This document shows, piece by piece, positions 51,411 through 60,903 of a stretch of 64,000 nt of DNA. Source of the DNA: Thermosulfurimonas sp. F29 (lineage in GTDB: Bacteria > Desulfobacterota > Thermodesulfobacteria > Thermodesulfobacteriales > Thermodesulfobacteriaceae); assembly GCF_019688735.1 (NCBI RefSeq), contig NZ_JAIFYA010000003.1:434001-498000 (forward strand), written 5' to 3'. How positions within the stretch are numbered: the first letter of the stretch is position 1; every line of letters begins with the position of its first letter. A program made the translations under genes and the position numbers. The notes beneath the pieces were generated by a model. The model ran no database searches, was not told the origin of the DNA, and worked only from the letters and a program-made list of their open reading frames with translations.

Positions 51411-52346
51411 CTATTCTTCCCCCAGGTCAAGGGCCTTCAGGTGCAGGGCCAGGAAGGGTTCGGGGGGCTTTTCCATCTCCCGGGCCAGCGACACCGCAAG
51501 CCCCAGGACCTTCCTGAGTCCGGAAAGATCCATCCGGTCAAAGAGAAGCTCGAGCCTCCCCTCCGGAGAAAGGGAAAAGGTGCCGGAGTAGCCTCCCACG
51601 GTCACCGGAAGGCTCTCCCCCGGGTGGGGGAAGATCACCTCCCCGGAAAAGTCGGCCTCGAAGTCCCCAGGATGCTCCAGCTCGAAGGTTACCTCCTCAA
51701 GACAGGGAGAAAGCCTGGCCTGGTAGCGAAGCTGGTTCAGCAGGGCCTCGGGGTGAGGGATTCGATAGCGGCCCCCGTTCTCGAAAACCGTGAGGAATTC
51801 GGTGGGTTTGAGACGCCGGCGCGAGGTGGGATAAGGCAGAATCTCCGAAAGGGCCCTGAGGGTCTCCTCCGAGACCCTGACCTGACGGAACTCCACCAGC
51901 CCCGCCTCCGCAATGGCTTCCTTCCAGAAACGATCCCGCTCAAAGTCCCGGCTCTCGTAATCGTATTCGTAATAGACCGCCTTTATCCCCGCCGAGGCGA
52001 TGAGTTTCAAGCACACATAACAGGGGGCCAGCGTGCAGTATAGCTCCGCCCCCTCCACGGAGATACCGAAGCGGGCGGCCTGAGCGATGGCGTTGGCCTC
52101 GGCGTGGGTGGCCCGGCAAAAGTTGTACTTGTCTATGTCCGGGATGCCTTTTTCCCGGCGAAAGCAGTATCCCGGCCCCCGATCCGTACAGTGCCAGGCC
52201 CCGGGCATGGGACCGTTGTAACCCGTGGCCAGGATCCTCCGGTCCTTTACGATTATCGCCCCTGAGGGACGGGAATTGCACCCGGAACGCAGGGCCACCA
52301 TCTTGGCCAGCAGCATGAAGTATTCCGGCCAGGGGGGGCGACTCAT
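51411..52346 (-). CDS. dCMP-deaminase-like protein with C-terminal extension
   Basis: Zinc-dependent cytidine/deoxycytidylate deaminase domain at about residues 8-150: [15 protein letters not shown] provides HAE and [11 protein letters not shown] the PCxxC. dCMP deaminase pairs with thymidylate synthesis. The family is usually about 150-170 aa; here about 155 more residues follow ([18 protein letters not shown] onward) with beta-rich, Pro-rich sequence I do not recognise. The ATG at 52346 overlaps the glyA stop by 4 bases. It may have a regulatory or fused second function. Confidence 0.83.
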   Translation of the reverse strand: MSRPPWPEYFMLLAKMVALRSGCNSRPSGAIIVKDRRILATGYNGPMPGAWHCTDRGPGYCFRREKGIPDIDKYNFCRATHAEANAIAQAARFGISVEGAELYCTLAPCYVCLKLIASAGIKAVYYEYDYESRDFERDRFWKEAIAEAGLVEFRQVRVSEETLRALSEILPYPTSRRRLKPTEFLTVFENGGRYRIPHPEALLNQLRYQARLSPCLEEVTFELEHPGDFEADFSGEVIFPHPGESLPVTVGGYSGTFSLSPEGRLELLFDRMDLSGLRKVLGLAVSLAREMEKPPEPFLALHLKALDLGEE

Positions 52347-53593
52347 TCCAGAAGACGGGGATAGACCGGAAATTCGGCGCAAAGCTCCGCCACCTTTCCC
52401 CGGATCTCCCGGAGAAGGCTTTCGTTTCCCGGATTTTTGAGGACGGCCGCCATCCATTCGCCGATCTTTTCCATCTCCGGCTCCCGCATGCCCCGGGTGG
52501 TCACCGCCGGCGTCCCGATCCGGATACCGCTGGTAACCCGGGGAGGTCGGGGATCAAAGGGAATGGCGTTCTTGTTCACCGTGATCCCGGCCCGGGAAAG
52601 TAACTCCTCCGCCTCGGCCCCGGTAATCCCCTGAGGGGTGAGGTCCACCAGGAGAAGATGGTTGTCCGTGCCACCCGAGACCAGGCGGAATCCCTCGGCG
52701 GAAAGCACCTCCGCCAGTCTCCTGGCGTTAGCCACCACCTGCTGCTGATAGGTCTTGAACTCGGGCGAAAGGGCCTCCTTGAAGCACACCGCCTTGGCCG
52801 CAATGATGTTCATGTGCGGTCCGCCCTGGATGCCCGGAAAAACGGTCTTGTCGATAAGCCTGGCGTATCTTTCCCGGGCCAGGATAAAACCTCCCCGGGG
52901 GCCGCGCAGGGTTTTGTGAGTGGTGGAGGTCACGAAGTCCGCAAAGGGTACGGGCGAGGGATGGATTCCCGCGGCCACCAGCCCGGCGATGTGAGCCATG
53001 TCCACCATCAGGTAAGCCCCCACCTCCCGGGCAATCCGGGAGAAGGCCTCGAAATCGATCACCCGTGGATAGGCACTGGCCCCGGCCACGATCATCCGGG
53101 GACGATGCTCCAGGGCCAGCCTGCGGACCTCCTCGTAATCTATGGTCTCGGTGTCGCGGGAAACCCCGTAGTGTATGATGCGGTAAAACCTTCCGGAAAA
53201 GTTCACCGGGGCCCCGTGGGAGAGGTGTCCCCCGTGCGCCAGGTTCATGGAAAGAATGGTGTCCCCGGGCTCGAGCACCGCGAAGTAAACGGCCATGTTG
53301 GCCTGGGTGCCGGAGTGGGGCTGCACATTGGCGTACTCGGCGCCGAAGAGCATCTTGAGGCGCTCCCGGGCCAGTTCCTCCACCCGATCCACATGTTCGC
53401 AACCGCCGTAATAACGGGCCCGGGGATAACCCTCCGCGTACTTGTTCATGAGAGGTGACCCCTCGGCCTCCATCACCGCCCGGGAGGCCAGGTTTTCCGA
53501 GGCAATCATCTCCAGGCCCGCGGACAGTCTCTCCGCTTCGGCCCGGATCGTGTGCCAGATCTCCGGATCGACCTCTTTCAGGTGTTCATACAT
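52343..53593 (-). CDS. glyA: serine hydroxymethyltransferase
   Basis: PLP enzyme interconverting serine and glycine and feeding C1 units. [47 protein letters not shown] (PLP Lys) and the [13 protein letters not shown] block are diagnostic. 416 aa from ATG 53593 ([11 protein letters not shown]). Overlaps rpiB by 8 bases. Confidence 0.97.
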   Translation of the reverse strand: MYEHLKEVDPEIWHTIRAEAERLSAGLEMIASENLASRAVMEAEGSPLMNKYAEGYPRARYYGGCEHVDRVEELARERLKMLFGAEYANVQPHSGTQANMAVYFAVLEPGDTILSMNLAHGGHLSHGAPVNFSGRFYRIIHYGVSRDTETIDYEEVRRLALEHRPRMIVAGASAYPRVIDFEAFSRIAREVGAYLMVDMAHIAGLVAAGIHPSPVPFADFVTSTTHKTLRGPRGGFILARERYARLIDKTVFPGIQGGPHMNIIAAKAVCFKEALSPEFKTYQQQVVANARRLAEVLSAEGFRLVSGGTDNHLLLVDLTPQGITGAEAEELLSRAGITVNKNAIPFDPRPPRVTSGIRIGTPAVTTRGMREPEMEKIGEWMAAVLKNPGNESLLREIRGKVAELCAEFPVYPRLLE

Positions 53594-54038
53594 TTTTAAG
53601 ACTCCGTGCGTATTCCTCGATGAGTTCCAGTCGTCGGGCGTGTCGCCCTCCCTCAAAAGGGGTTTCCAGGAAGATCCTTACTATCTCCAGGGCCAGGGCC
53701 TCTCCGATCACGCGTCCGCCCATGGTAAGCACATTGGCGTCGTTGTGAAGACGGCACATGCGCGCCGTATAACAGTCGTGGCATAGAGCCGCACGGATCC
53801 CCGGAAACCGGTTGGCCAGAATGGTCATCCCCAGGCCGGTGCCGCAGATGAATATCCCCCTTTCGGCCTCTCCGGAAAGGAGTTTCTTGAGCCCTTTGGC
53901 CCCGAAAACCGGATAGTCCACCGACTCACAGTTCGAACAGCCCACATCCAGGACCTCGTGCCCGCTGTCCCGAAGAAAGGCCTTGATGCGTTCCTTGAGG
54001 TTGAAGCCGGCGTGATCGGAGGCCAGAACGATCCTCAT
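53586..54038 (-). CDS. rpiB: ribose-5-phosphate isomerase B
   Basis: LacA/RpiB fold. Begins [18 protein letters not shown]; active-site Cys in [15 protein letters not shown] and [22 protein letters not shown] are present. 150 aa from ATG 54038; the earlier ATG at 54056 is upstream of the fold. Overlaps glyA by 8 bases. Confidence 0.94.
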   Translation of the reverse strand: MRIVLASDHAGFNLKERIKAFLRDSGHEVLDVGCSNCESVDYPVFGAKGLKKLLSGEAERGIFICGTGLGMTILANRFPGIRAALCHDCYTARMCRLHNDANVLTMGGRVIGEALALEIVRIFLETPFEGGRHARRLELIEEYARSLKNV

Positions 54039-54043
54039 AGGCC

Positions 54044-55282
54044 TTATTCCTCGCACTTTTTGAAGACCAGAACGGCGTTGGTTCCCCCGAAGCCGAAGGC
54101 GTTGGTCATGGCCACCCGCACGGTCATCTTCCGGGCCTCGTTGGGCACATAATCCAGGTCGCAGTCCGGATCGGGCTCTTCGTAATTGATGGTGGGGGGG
54201 ACCAGATCCTCGGCCACCGCCTTAACCGTGAACACCGCCTCGAGCCCCCCGGCCCCACCGAGAAGGTGCCCGGTCATGGACTTGGTAGAGGAGACGGCCA
54301 GCCGATAGGCGTGCTCCCCGAATACCTTCTTGATGGCCCTGGTCTCGGCGGCGTCGTTGAGCGGCGTGCTGGTGCCGTGGGCATTTATGTAGTCCACCTC
54401 CTCGGGCCGGAGTCCCGCATCGGCAAGGGCCATTTCCATGCAGCGCACCGCCCCTTCCCCCTCCGGATGGGGAGCGGTCATGTGATGGGCGTCGGCGGTG
54501 AGTCCGTAGCCCGCAAGTTCGGCATAGATCCGGGCTCCGCGCTGCTTAGCGTGTTCCAGGGCCTCCAGCACCAGAATACCGCACCCCTCCGCCATAACGA
54601 AACCGTCGCGCCGGGCGTCAAAGGGACGGCTCGCCCGTTCCGGTTCGTCGTTCCGGGTGGAAAGGGCCTTCATCACCGCGAATCCGCTTACCGAAAGAGG
54701 GGTGATCAGACTTTCCGTGCCCCCGCAGATCATTATGTCGGCGATTCCCTCCCTGATGAGACGAAAGGCCTCGCCGATGGCGTGATTGCCCGCGGCGCAG
54801 GCCGTGCACACCGCCGTGTTGGGCCCCCTGGCCCCGAAAAGGATGGCCACCTGACCCGCGGCCATGTTGGGAATGACCATGGGGATGAAAAAGGGCGTCA
54901 CCCTTCGCCAGCCCCGCTCCCGCAGCACCAAGGTGTACTGCTCCACCACTCCCATGCCGCCCATCCCCACGCCGATAACCACCCCGGCCCGCGGACCCAG
55001 GTCCGTTTTCGGGAGCCCGGCGTCGGCCAGAGCCATACGAGCGGCCGCAATGGCATACTGAATGAATACATCCACCCTGGAGACCAGCTTTTTGTCCATG
55101 AACTCCTCGGGGCGGAACCCCTTAACCTCCCCGGCAATGCGCACCGGAAGTCCCGAGGCGTCAAACTTGGTAATGGGGCCGATCCCCGATTCCCCGGAAA
55201 CGGCCTTTCTCCAGCTTTCCTCCACTCCGATCCCCAGCGGGGATATGGCCCCGAGACCGGTAACCACCACCCGTCTTTTCAT
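54044..55282 (-). CDS. fabF: 3-oxoacyl-ACP synthase II
   Basis: Chain-elongating condensing enzyme. Begins [17 protein letters not shown]; catalytic Cys in [15 protein letters not shown]; His in [11 protein letters not shown] and [16 protein letters not shown]; Asn/Phe-rich FGFGGTNA end. 412 aa. Follows acpP by 15 bases. Fab genes here lack fabD, fabH and any enoyl reductase. Confidence 0.96.
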   Translation of the reverse strand: MKRRVVVTGLGAISPLGIGVEESWRKAVSGESGIGPITKFDASGLPVRIAGEVKGFRPEEFMDKKLVSRVDVFIQYAIAAARMALADAGLPKTDLGPRAGVVIGVGMGGMGVVEQYTLVLRERGWRRVTPFFIPMVIPNMAAGQVAILFGARGPNTAVCTACAAGNHAIGEAFRLIREGIADIMICGGTESLITPLSVSGFAVMKALSTRNDEPERASRPFDARRDGFVMAEGCGILVLEALEHAKQRGARIYAELAGYGLTADAHHMTAPHPEGEGAVRCMEMALADAGLRPEEVDYINAHGTSTPLNDAAETRAIKKVFGEHAYRLAVSSTKSMTGHLLGGAGGLEAVFTVKAVAEDLVPPTINYEEPDPDCDLDYVPNEARKMTVRVAMTNAFGFGGTNAVLVFKKCEE

Positions 55283-55297
55283 GTACGAGTCTCCTGA

Positions 55298-55537
55298 CTA
55301 GGCTTCCTTGACCCGTTCCTTTACATAATTTAACACATCCCCCACCGTGCGCAGTTTCTCGGCCTCCTCGTCGGAAATCTCCATGCCGAACTCCTCCTCC
55401 ATGGCCATCACCAGCTCCACCAGATCCAGAGAATCGGCCCCCAGATCGTCCACGAAGGAGGCCTCAGGCTTCACCTGATCCTCGGATACATTCAATTTCT
55501 CCGCGATGATCTTGATCACCTTCTCCTCTACGGACAT
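55298..55537 (-). CDS. acpP: acyl carrier protein
   Basis: 79-residue acidic carrier; phosphopantetheine Ser in [30 protein letters not shown] precedes the ATG. An independent promoter is possible (TTGAAA and TAAAAG about 16 bases apart upstream) in the 155-base gap after fabG. Confidence 0.97.
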   Translation of the reverse strand: MSVEEKVIKIIAEKLNVSEDQVKPEASFVDDLGADSLDLVELVMAMEEEFGMEISDEEAEKLRTVGDVLNYVKERVKEA

Positions 55538-55692
55538 GGGTCACCTCCTTTTCCATGAGAAACTTGGCTTGCTTTTAGCCTATATTTTCAAAATTTCAAG
55601 TCTATCGGGCTTCCCGCTTTATCCTTTCTCGCATCCCGGAAAACCCGCCGCCGAACCTTTAAGAATAACCGGAGGAACTCTGGATTTTTCGC

Positions 55693-56433
55693 TCACCAGA
55701 GGCCTCCGTTCACATGGAGGACCGTGCCGGTGATGTAGGAGGCCTTTTCCGAGGCCAGAAAGACCACAGCGTGGGCCACCTCTTCCGGGGTTCCGGCCCG
55801 GCCCATGGGCACCCGGGAGAGCAAGGCCTCACGGGCCTTTTCCGGAAGGGCCGCGGTCATGTCGGTCTCGATGAAACCGGGGGCCACCACATTCACGGTG
55901 ATTCCCCGTCGGGCCACCTCCAGGGCCAGCGACCGGGAAAACCCCACCAGCCCGGCCTTGGAGGCCGCGTAGTTGGTCTGGCCGGGATTGCCGGAAAAGG
56001 CCACCACCGAGGAGATGTTTACGATCCGTCCCCAGCGCCGTTTCATCATTCCGGGAAGCACGGCTCTGGTGACCAGAAAGGCCCCCCTGAGGTTCACGGA
56101 AAGGACCCGTTCCCAGTCCTCCTCCTTCATGCGCGCAAGAAGCCCGTCCCGGGTGATCCCGGCGTTGTTTACCAGTATCTCGATCCCTCCCAGGGCCTCC
56201 TCCACCTCTTTAATCCCGCGGGAGACCTCCTCCGGGTCCGAGACATCGAATTTCACCGGAATCGCCTGTCCCCCCAGCTCCTCGATGGCTTTCACCACCT
56301 CCCGGGCCGCCTCCTCGGAGGCGGCGTAGTTCACCGCCACCCTGGCTCCGGCCCGGGCCAATTCCACCGCCACCGCCCGGCCTATACCCCGGGAAGCTCC
56401 GGTCACCAGGGCCACCCTGTCCTTAAGTTCCAT
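55693..56433 (-). CDS. fabG: 3-oxoacyl-ACP reductase
   Basis: SDR reductase. Starts MELKDRVALVTGASRGIGRA; TGxxxGIG cofactor motif, NNAGITRDG, catalytic Ser in NISSVVAFSGNPGQ and Y-x3-K (NYAASKAG). 246 aa from ATG 56433, which overlaps the etfA end by 11 bases. Linking FabG to ETF and acyl-CoA dehydrogenase genes is noteworthy. Confidence 0.96.
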   Translation of the reverse strand: MELKDRVALVTGASRGIGRAVAVELARAGARVAVNYAASEEAAREVVKAIEELGGQAIPVKFDVSDPEEVSRGIKEVEEALGGIEILVNNAGITRDGLLARMKEEDWERVLSVNLRGAFLVTRAVLPGMMKRRWGRIVNISSVVAFSGNPGQTNYAASKAGLVGFSRSLALEVARRGITVNVVAPGFIETDMTAALPEKAREALLSRVPMGRAGTPEEVAHAVVFLASEKASYITGTVLHVNGGLW

Positions 56434-57421
56434 GGTTGCCCTCCTTGATTCCCCTGATCCTCCGAATGAGAAGGGGGAGTATCCTGGTGGCATCCCCCAC
56501 CACGGCGATGTCCGCCCGCTTCATAAGCGGAGCTTCCGGATCGGTGTTCACCGCCACCACCACCTCCGCTCCCTCGATTCCCACCGTGTGCTGAAGGGCT
56601 CCGGAGATTCCGAAACCGAGGTAAAGTTTGGGAGACACGGTCTCCCCCGAAACCCCGATCATGTGGTCCTCGGAGATCCACCCCAGGTGACAGACCGGTC
56701 GCGTGGCTCCCACCGCCGCCCCGAGGAGCTCGGCCAGTTCGAAGAGCCTGGCGAAGTTTTCCCGGTTCTGAAGGCCTCTTCCCCCGGCCACCACCACCCG
56801 GGCCCCGGAAAGGGGACTTTCCTTTCTCGGAAGGCGGCGCCGGGCTTTCCGCCGGATAGCGCTTCTCGGTACCGCCGAAAGCTTCACCTCCTCCACCAGG
56901 CCCCGGGGTTCGGCCACGGGTTCGGCCCTGGGAAAGACCCCGGGGCGCACGGTGGCCATCTGCGGCCTGGTTCGGGAGACGATCCGGGCCATCACATTCT
57001 CGCCGAAGGAGGGCCGGATCTGCACCAGACGGCCCTCCTCGTCCACCTCAAAGTCGGTGCAGTGAGCCGTGAGCCCCAGTTCCAGAAGTCCGGCCAGCCG
57101 CGGGGCCAGGGCCTGCCCCTCCGCGGTGGCGCCGAAAAGAAAAACCGCGGGAGTCCTCTCCCTTACGGCCTCGGCGAGCACGGCGGCGTAAACATCGTCG
57201 CGAAAGTAGGAAAGCTCCGGGTGAACCAGACACAGCACCTCGTCCACCCCGTAGGCCAGAAGGGTCTCCGCCTGTTCGCGCCGATCCTCGGCCCCCAGTA
57301 CCACCACCGTCACCCTCTCCCCCAGCCGGGGAGCCAGCCTGCGGGCCACGGAGAGAAGCTCGTACACCACCGGATGGAAATCCTCCTCCTGCCACTGACC
57401 GTAAATCCAGAATCCACCCAT
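56423..57421 (-). CDS. etfA: electron transfer flavoprotein alpha subunit
   Basis: FAD-binding ETF subunit (332 aa). The C-terminal FAD site is complete: SGARVVVAGGRGLQNREN, GATRPVCHLGWI, IGVSGETVSPKLYLGFGISGALQH and VAVNTDPEAPLMKRADIAVVG (each segment within family positions 205-320). Lies 9 bases after etfB. Confidence 0.94.
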   Translation of the reverse strand: MGGFWIYGQWQEEDFHPVVYELLSVARRLAPRLGERVTVVVLGAEDRREQAETLLAYGVDEVLCLVHPELSYFRDDVYAAVLAEAVRERTPAVFLFGATAEGQALAPRLAGLLELGLTAHCTDFEVDEEGRLVQIRPSFGENVMARIVSRTRPQMATVRPGVFPRAEPVAEPRGLVEEVKLSAVPRSAIRRKARRRLPRKESPLSGARVVVAGGRGLQNRENFARLFELAELLGAAVGATRPVCHLGWISEDHMIGVSGETVSPKLYLGFGISGALQHTVGIEGAEVVVAVNTDPEAPLMKRADIAVVGDATRILPLLIRRIRGIKEGNHGT

Positions 57422-57430
57422 AGCGACCTC

Positions 57431-58213
57431 CTAAATGAGTCCCCGGCTCGCCAGAAGGGACACCAGTTCCTCAACCACCTCTTCGGGTTCTCCCGAAAGC
57501 ACCACCCGTTCCTTTTCGTAGGAGGGAGCGAAGACCCCGAGCACCCGGGTGGGAGAACCGGAGAGCCCCAGTTTTTCCGGATCACACCGGAGATCCTCCG
57601 CGGAAAGGACCCGGGGTTCGAGATTTCTCCCCCCAAGGAGTCTTTTAAGGGAGGGCGGTCGGGGCTGGTTCGCTTCCGGTTCCACGGTGAGGACCGCCGG
57701 ACCGCTCCATTCGAGGTCCTCCTCAAAACCGTCGGTGATCCGCGTGGCCACCCAGCGTTCACCCTCCCGGCGCAAATCCCGGATCTGGACGATGCTCGGG
57801 ACCCCGAGCCAGGCCCCGGTTTCCGGCCCCACCTGGGCGGTCTCTCCGTCTATGGAGGCCTTCCCCATGAGCACCAGGTCGAAGGGCTCGAGCCTGAGGA
57901 TGGCCCGGGAAAGGATGTAGCTGGTGGCCAGGGTGTCCGAGCCGGCAAAGGCCCGGTCCGAAAGAAGGACCATCTCGTCCGCTCCCAGGGCGTAGGCCTC
58001 CCGGAGGAGGGGGGCCGCATTCGGAGGGCCCATCATCAGGGCGGTCACCTTCCCCCCGTGTTTTTCCTTAAGTTGAACCGCCATCTCCAGGGCGTAGAGA
58101 TCCGGAGGGTTCAGCAACAGTTCCGCGCTTTCCCTCTTGAGAGTCTGGGTTTCGGGATCCACCTTGACGGTTCCCGGTTTGGGTACGGGCTTCATACACA
58201 CTATGAGATGCAT
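57431..58213 (-). CDS. etfB: electron transfer flavoprotein beta subunit
   Basis: Partner of EtfA, 260 aa, binding AMP in ordinary ETF or FAD in bifurcating ETF. Begins MHLIVCMKPVPKPGTV; ADEMVLLSDRAFAGSDTLATS (positions 95-115) and the MGKASIDGETAQVGPETGAWLG block are typical. Which cofactor it binds cannot be judged from the visible motifs. 8 bases from the dehydrogenase gene. Confidence 0.94.
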   Translation of the reverse strand: MHLIVCMKPVPKPGTVKVDPETQTLKRESAELLLNPPDLYALEMAVQLKEKHGGKVTALMMGPPNAAPLLREAYALGADEMVLLSDRAFAGSDTLATSYILSRAILRLEPFDLVLMGKASIDGETAQVGPETGAWLGVPSIVQIRDLRREGERWVATRITDGFEEDLEWSGPAVLTVEPEANQPRPPSLKRLLGGRNLEPRVLSAEDLRCDPEKLGLSGSPTRVLGVFAPSYEKERVVLSGEPEEVVEELVSLLASRGLI

Positions 58214-58221
58214 GGTTCCCC

Positions 58222-59376
58222 CTAATCCCTGTAGTGTTTAAGCAGTTCTCTGGCGATTACATTGCGCTGGATCTCGTTGGTGCCCTCGTAAATCTGGAGG
58301 CACTTGGCGTCCCGCATGAGCTTTTCCGCCCCGTAGTCGCGCATGTAGCCGTAGCCTCCCATCATTTGCACCGCCCGTTCGGTCACCCACATGGCCACAT
58401 CGGTGGCGAAGGCCTTGGCCATGGCCGAGGGGCCGGAGATTTCCCTGATCCCGGCGTCGATGTTGCGGGCGGTCTGATAAACCAGGGAGCGGGCCGCCTC
58501 GATGCGGGCGGCCATCTCGGCAAAGGTGTGACTTACGGCCTGAAAGTGATAGACCGGCTGACCGAACTGAACCCGATGCCGGGCATGCCTCAGGGCCAGT
58601 TCCATGGCTCCCTGTGCCAGTCCCACGGCCTGAGCCCCCACCCCCACCCGGGCGTAATCCAGGGTCCTGAGGGCCACGATGTAGCCGAATCCCTCCTTGC
58701 CCAGCAGTCTCTCCCTAGGAATCCGGCAATTGGTGAAAAAGAGCTCCGTGGTAACCGAGGCCCGAAGCCCCATCTTCTTTTCCTTCCGGCCCACCGCAAA
58801 ACCGGGATCTCCCTTCTCCACGATGAAGGCACTGGCTCCGCGGGTGCCCTTTCGGGGATCCGTGAGGGCGATCACGATGTAGATGTCGGCGATACCCCCG
58901 TTGGTGATCCACTGTTTGATCCCGTTGAGCACATAGTAATCTCCGTCCCGTTCGGCCCTGGTCTGAATGGCCGCGGCGTCGCTTCCGGCCTGGGGTTCCG
59001 TAAGGGCAAAGGCACAGAGCTTGCGCCCCCGGGCCACCTCCGGAAGATACCGCTCCTTCTGGGCCTTGGAACCGAAAAGAAGAATGGGGTAGGCCCCCAG
59101 AAAGCTTGCCGCGTAGGTGGTGGCCACCCCGGGACAGTATCTGGAGAGGTGCTCCATGGCCAGACAGAGCCGAAAACTGCCCCACCCCAGACCCCCGTAT
59201 TCCTCGGGAATAATGAGTCCGAAGAGATCGGCTTTGGCCAGGGCCTCGATGGGGCGGGGATCGTAGATTTCCTCCTCGTCCCAGCGGAGGGCGAAGGGAG
59301 CGATGTAGTCGCGCCCGATGCGATCGATCAGGTCCACCAGGATCTTTTCCTCCTCCGAGAGAAAATAAGAAAGCAT
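58222..59376 (-). CDS. acyl-CoA dehydrogenase
   Basis: FAD flavoprotein oxidising (or, with reduced ETF, reducing) an acyl-CoA. FALTEPQAGSDAAA and FITNGGIADI-like QWITNGGIADIYIV form the FAD site; the catalytic Glu is in QIYEGTNEIQRN near the C terminus. 384 aa. Followed by etfB-etfA-fabG in one unit, an unusual mix of beta-oxidation and synthesis genes. Confidence 0.95.
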   Translation of the reverse strand: MLSYFLSEEEKILVDLIDRIGRDYIAPFALRWDEEEIYDPRPIEALAKADLFGLIIPEEYGGLGWGSFRLCLAMEHLSRYCPGVATTYAASFLGAYPILLFGSKAQKERYLPEVARGRKLCAFALTEPQAGSDAAAIQTRAERDGDYYVLNGIKQWITNGGIADIYIVIALTDPRKGTRGASAFIVEKGDPGFAVGRKEKKMGLRASVTTELFFTNCRIPRERLLGKEGFGYIVALRTLDYARVGVGAQAVGLAQGAMELALRHARHRVQFGQPVYHFQAVSHTFAEMAARIEAARSLVYQTARNIDAGIREISGPSAMAKAFATDVAMWVTERAVQMMGGYGYMRDYGAEKLMRDAKCLQIYEGTNEIQRNVIARELLKHYRD

Positions 59377-59388
59377 ATCGGCCTCCTC

Positions 59389-59418
59389 TTGCGAACCTGC
59401 GCCTTAATACCATATAAG
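59389..59418 (+). promoter_or_regulatory. probable promoter of the TauE/SafE gene
   Basis: TTGCGA (59389-59394) and TATAAG (59413-59418), 18 apart. The likely start point coincides with ATG 59424, suggesting a leaderless mRNA. Confidence 0.4.
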
Positions 59419-59423
59419 AAATT

Positions 59424-60320
59424 ATGGACTTTTTGAAGATCACCTTCCCCGTTTCCGGAGTGGAAACCTGGGTCTTTCTACCACCTCTAATCACCTTTTT
59501 TCTCGCCTTTTTTGGGGTCATGGGGGGAATAACCGGAGCCTTTTTGCTTCTTCCCGTTCAATTTTCCATCCTGCATTATACCTCTCCCGGGGTCTCGGCC
59601 ACCAACCTCTTATACAACCTGTTTACCATCCCTCCGGCCTTATGGCGTTACTGGAAGGAGGATCGATTAAATGTACCGCTGAGTTTGATCATGATCGGCG
59701 GTGTGGTGCCCGGAATGTTCCTGGGCTACCTCCTGCGGATTCATTTTCTGGCCTCGCCGAAGAGATTCCGCTTCCTGGTGGGGTTCGTTCTTCTCTACCT
59801 GTCTTTCAGGGTCTTTCGAAGTCTGGGCCGGCGGGGGTCGCCTCTTGCCTCGGGGAATTCTTTCAGGGTGGAGATCGTCTCTGCGGGATGGAGGCATATC
59901 TATTTCCGTTTTGGCGGAAGGGAATACGGAATATCCGTACCCCTGGTGGCCACGGTAAGTACGGTAGTGGGGATTGTAGGAGGGGCTTACGGGATCGGCG
60001 GAGGGGCCATCCTGGCCCCCTTCCTGGTTTCCATCCTGGGTCTTCCCGTACACGCGGTATCCGGGACCACCCTGGCCACCACCCTGACGGCCTCTATTTT
60101 CGGCATCGTGTTTTACACTTTTGGCCCCGGAGCCGGGGCGGCTACCCGTCCCGACCCCCTACTGGCCGCTCTTTTTGGAGCGGGGGGTCTCCTGGGGGCT
60201 TACTGGGGCGCCAGGTTGCAAAAACGCATTCCGGAACGCCCCATTAAGTGGGGACTCTTTTTTGCCACGGCGGCGGCCTCCCTCAAATATCTGGTAGGCT
60301 ACTTTATTTTCCACCGTTAA
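59424..60320 (+). CDS. sulfite exporter TauE/SafE-family permease
   Basis: Membrane protein with about eight helices in two repeats. GVMGGITGAFLLLPV near residue 32 and GAYGIGGGAILAPFLVSI near residue 190 are the paired family motifs. 298 aa. Members export or import small sulfur anions or sulfonates; export of sulfite would suit a sulfur metaboliser, but this is inference. No ribosome site was seen. Confidence 0.9.
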   Translation: MDFLKITFPVSGVETWVFLPPLITFFLAFFGVMGGITGAFLLLPVQFSILHYTSPGVSATNLLYNLFTIPPALWRYWKEDRLNVPLSLIMIGGVVPGMFLGYLLRIHFLASPKRFRFLVGFVLLYLSFRVFRSLGRRGSPLASGNSFRVEIVSAGWRHIYFRFGGREYGISVPLVATVSTVVGIVGGAYGIGGGAILAPFLVSILGLPVHAVSGTTLATTLTASIFGIVFYTFGPGAGAATRPDPLLAALFGAGGLLGAYWGARLQKRIPERPIKWGLFFATAAASLKYLVGYFIFHR

Positions 60321-60339
60321 GGGTTTAAAATTGGGGATT

Positions 60340-60441
60340 GGCTGCCGGGTCCTGCGCGACGGATCCCGGTGAACCCCGCCAGGCCCGAAAGGGAGCAACG
60401 GTAGCCGGGCTCTCCGGGTGCCGCAGGGGTGCCCGGCAGCC
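60340..60441 (+). ncRNA. ffs: signal recognition particle RNA (4.5S type)
   Basis: 102 bases closed by a perfect 10-pair helix GGCTGCCGGG/CCCGGCAGCC. The conserved domain IV is clear: GCCAGGCCCGAAAGGGAGCA (tetraloop GAAA), then ACGGTAGCC forming the asymmetric loop that binds Ffh. It is directly followed by tRNA-Sec, 7 bases later. Confidence 0.88.
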
Positions 60442-60448
60442 GTGGAGC

Positions 60449-60544
60449 GGAAGCGCCAGGGGCCTGGTGGCCCCCCCGGGCTTCAAACCCGGTGCGCCGT
60501 CGGAAACGGCGGCGGGTGGGTTCGATTCCCATGCGCTTCCGCCA
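60449..60544 (+). tRNA. selC: tRNA-Sec (anticodon UCA)
   Basis: 96 bases including the encoded CCA. It has the Sec-specific 8-pair acceptor stem GGAAGCGC/GCGCTTCC with G-CCA, a 6-pair D-stem GGGGCC/GGCCCC closing a 4-base loop, anticodon loop CTTCAAA (TCA at 60483-60485), a long variable arm (GCCGTC-GGAAAC-GGC-type) and T-loop TTCGATT. This shows UGA is decoded as Sec here and supports the two predicted selenoproteins. Confidence 0.95.
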
Positions 60545-60636
60545 TTTTTGATATGATTTTGCGAGAAAATTGGAGAAATCGTGAGATCGATATGGGCACC
60601 ACTTGGGCACCAGACGGGCCCCGTGGGCACCGTCAC

Positions 60637-60903
60637 TCAGGGTAATTTTGTATAAACCTTCATTAAAGCCCGAAACATCTTTCCGTGGTTGGGATAACGC
60701 AGGTGCAAAAGCTCATGCACGATAACATAAGTCCGGAAGTCCTCCGGTTGAGAGAGAAGATCATAAGAGAAAGTGAGTCTTCCCTTGCTTGAACAGCTGG
60801 CCCACTTCCTGCGCATCCTGCGCACATGAATCTCTTTCGGAGAAACTCCCACCTTTTCAGCCCAGCGACGAACCTCTTTTTTGAATTCGGCAATGTCCAT
60901 CAT
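60637..60903 (-). CDS. M48/YgjP-type metallopeptidase-like protein (short)
   Basis: 88 residues equal to the C-terminal zinc domain of the DUF45/YgjP family. IHVRRMRRKWASCSSKGRL and the HELLH motif (VHELLHLRYPNHGKMF) with a following acid-poor end. Full family members are about 230 aa, so this is a minimal or truncated form. Such genes commonly accompany type I restriction operons, as here. It overlaps the hsdR 3' fragment by 4 bases (ATGA). Activity is unknown. Confidence 0.8.
   Translation of the reverse strand: MMDIAEFKKEVRRWAEKVGVSPKEIHVRRMRRKWASCSSKGRLTFSYDLLSQPEDFRTYVIVHELLHLRYPNHGKMFRALMKVYTKLP

Noticed and set aside
56432-58225. 597-codon open frame opposite etfA/etfB
   Set aside because: Gly/His/Pro-rich shadow of two convincing ETF genes.
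59395-59423. Riboswitch or leader before the TauE/SafE gene
   Set aside because: Only a few bases separate the probable -10 from the ATG, leaving no room for a structured leader.
60317-60640. Minus-strand frames resembling integrase C termini (GGSAWESNPP-type ends)
   Set aside because: They are antisense translations of SRP RNA and tRNA-Sec; such peptides are a common mis-annotation and no integrase domain is present.
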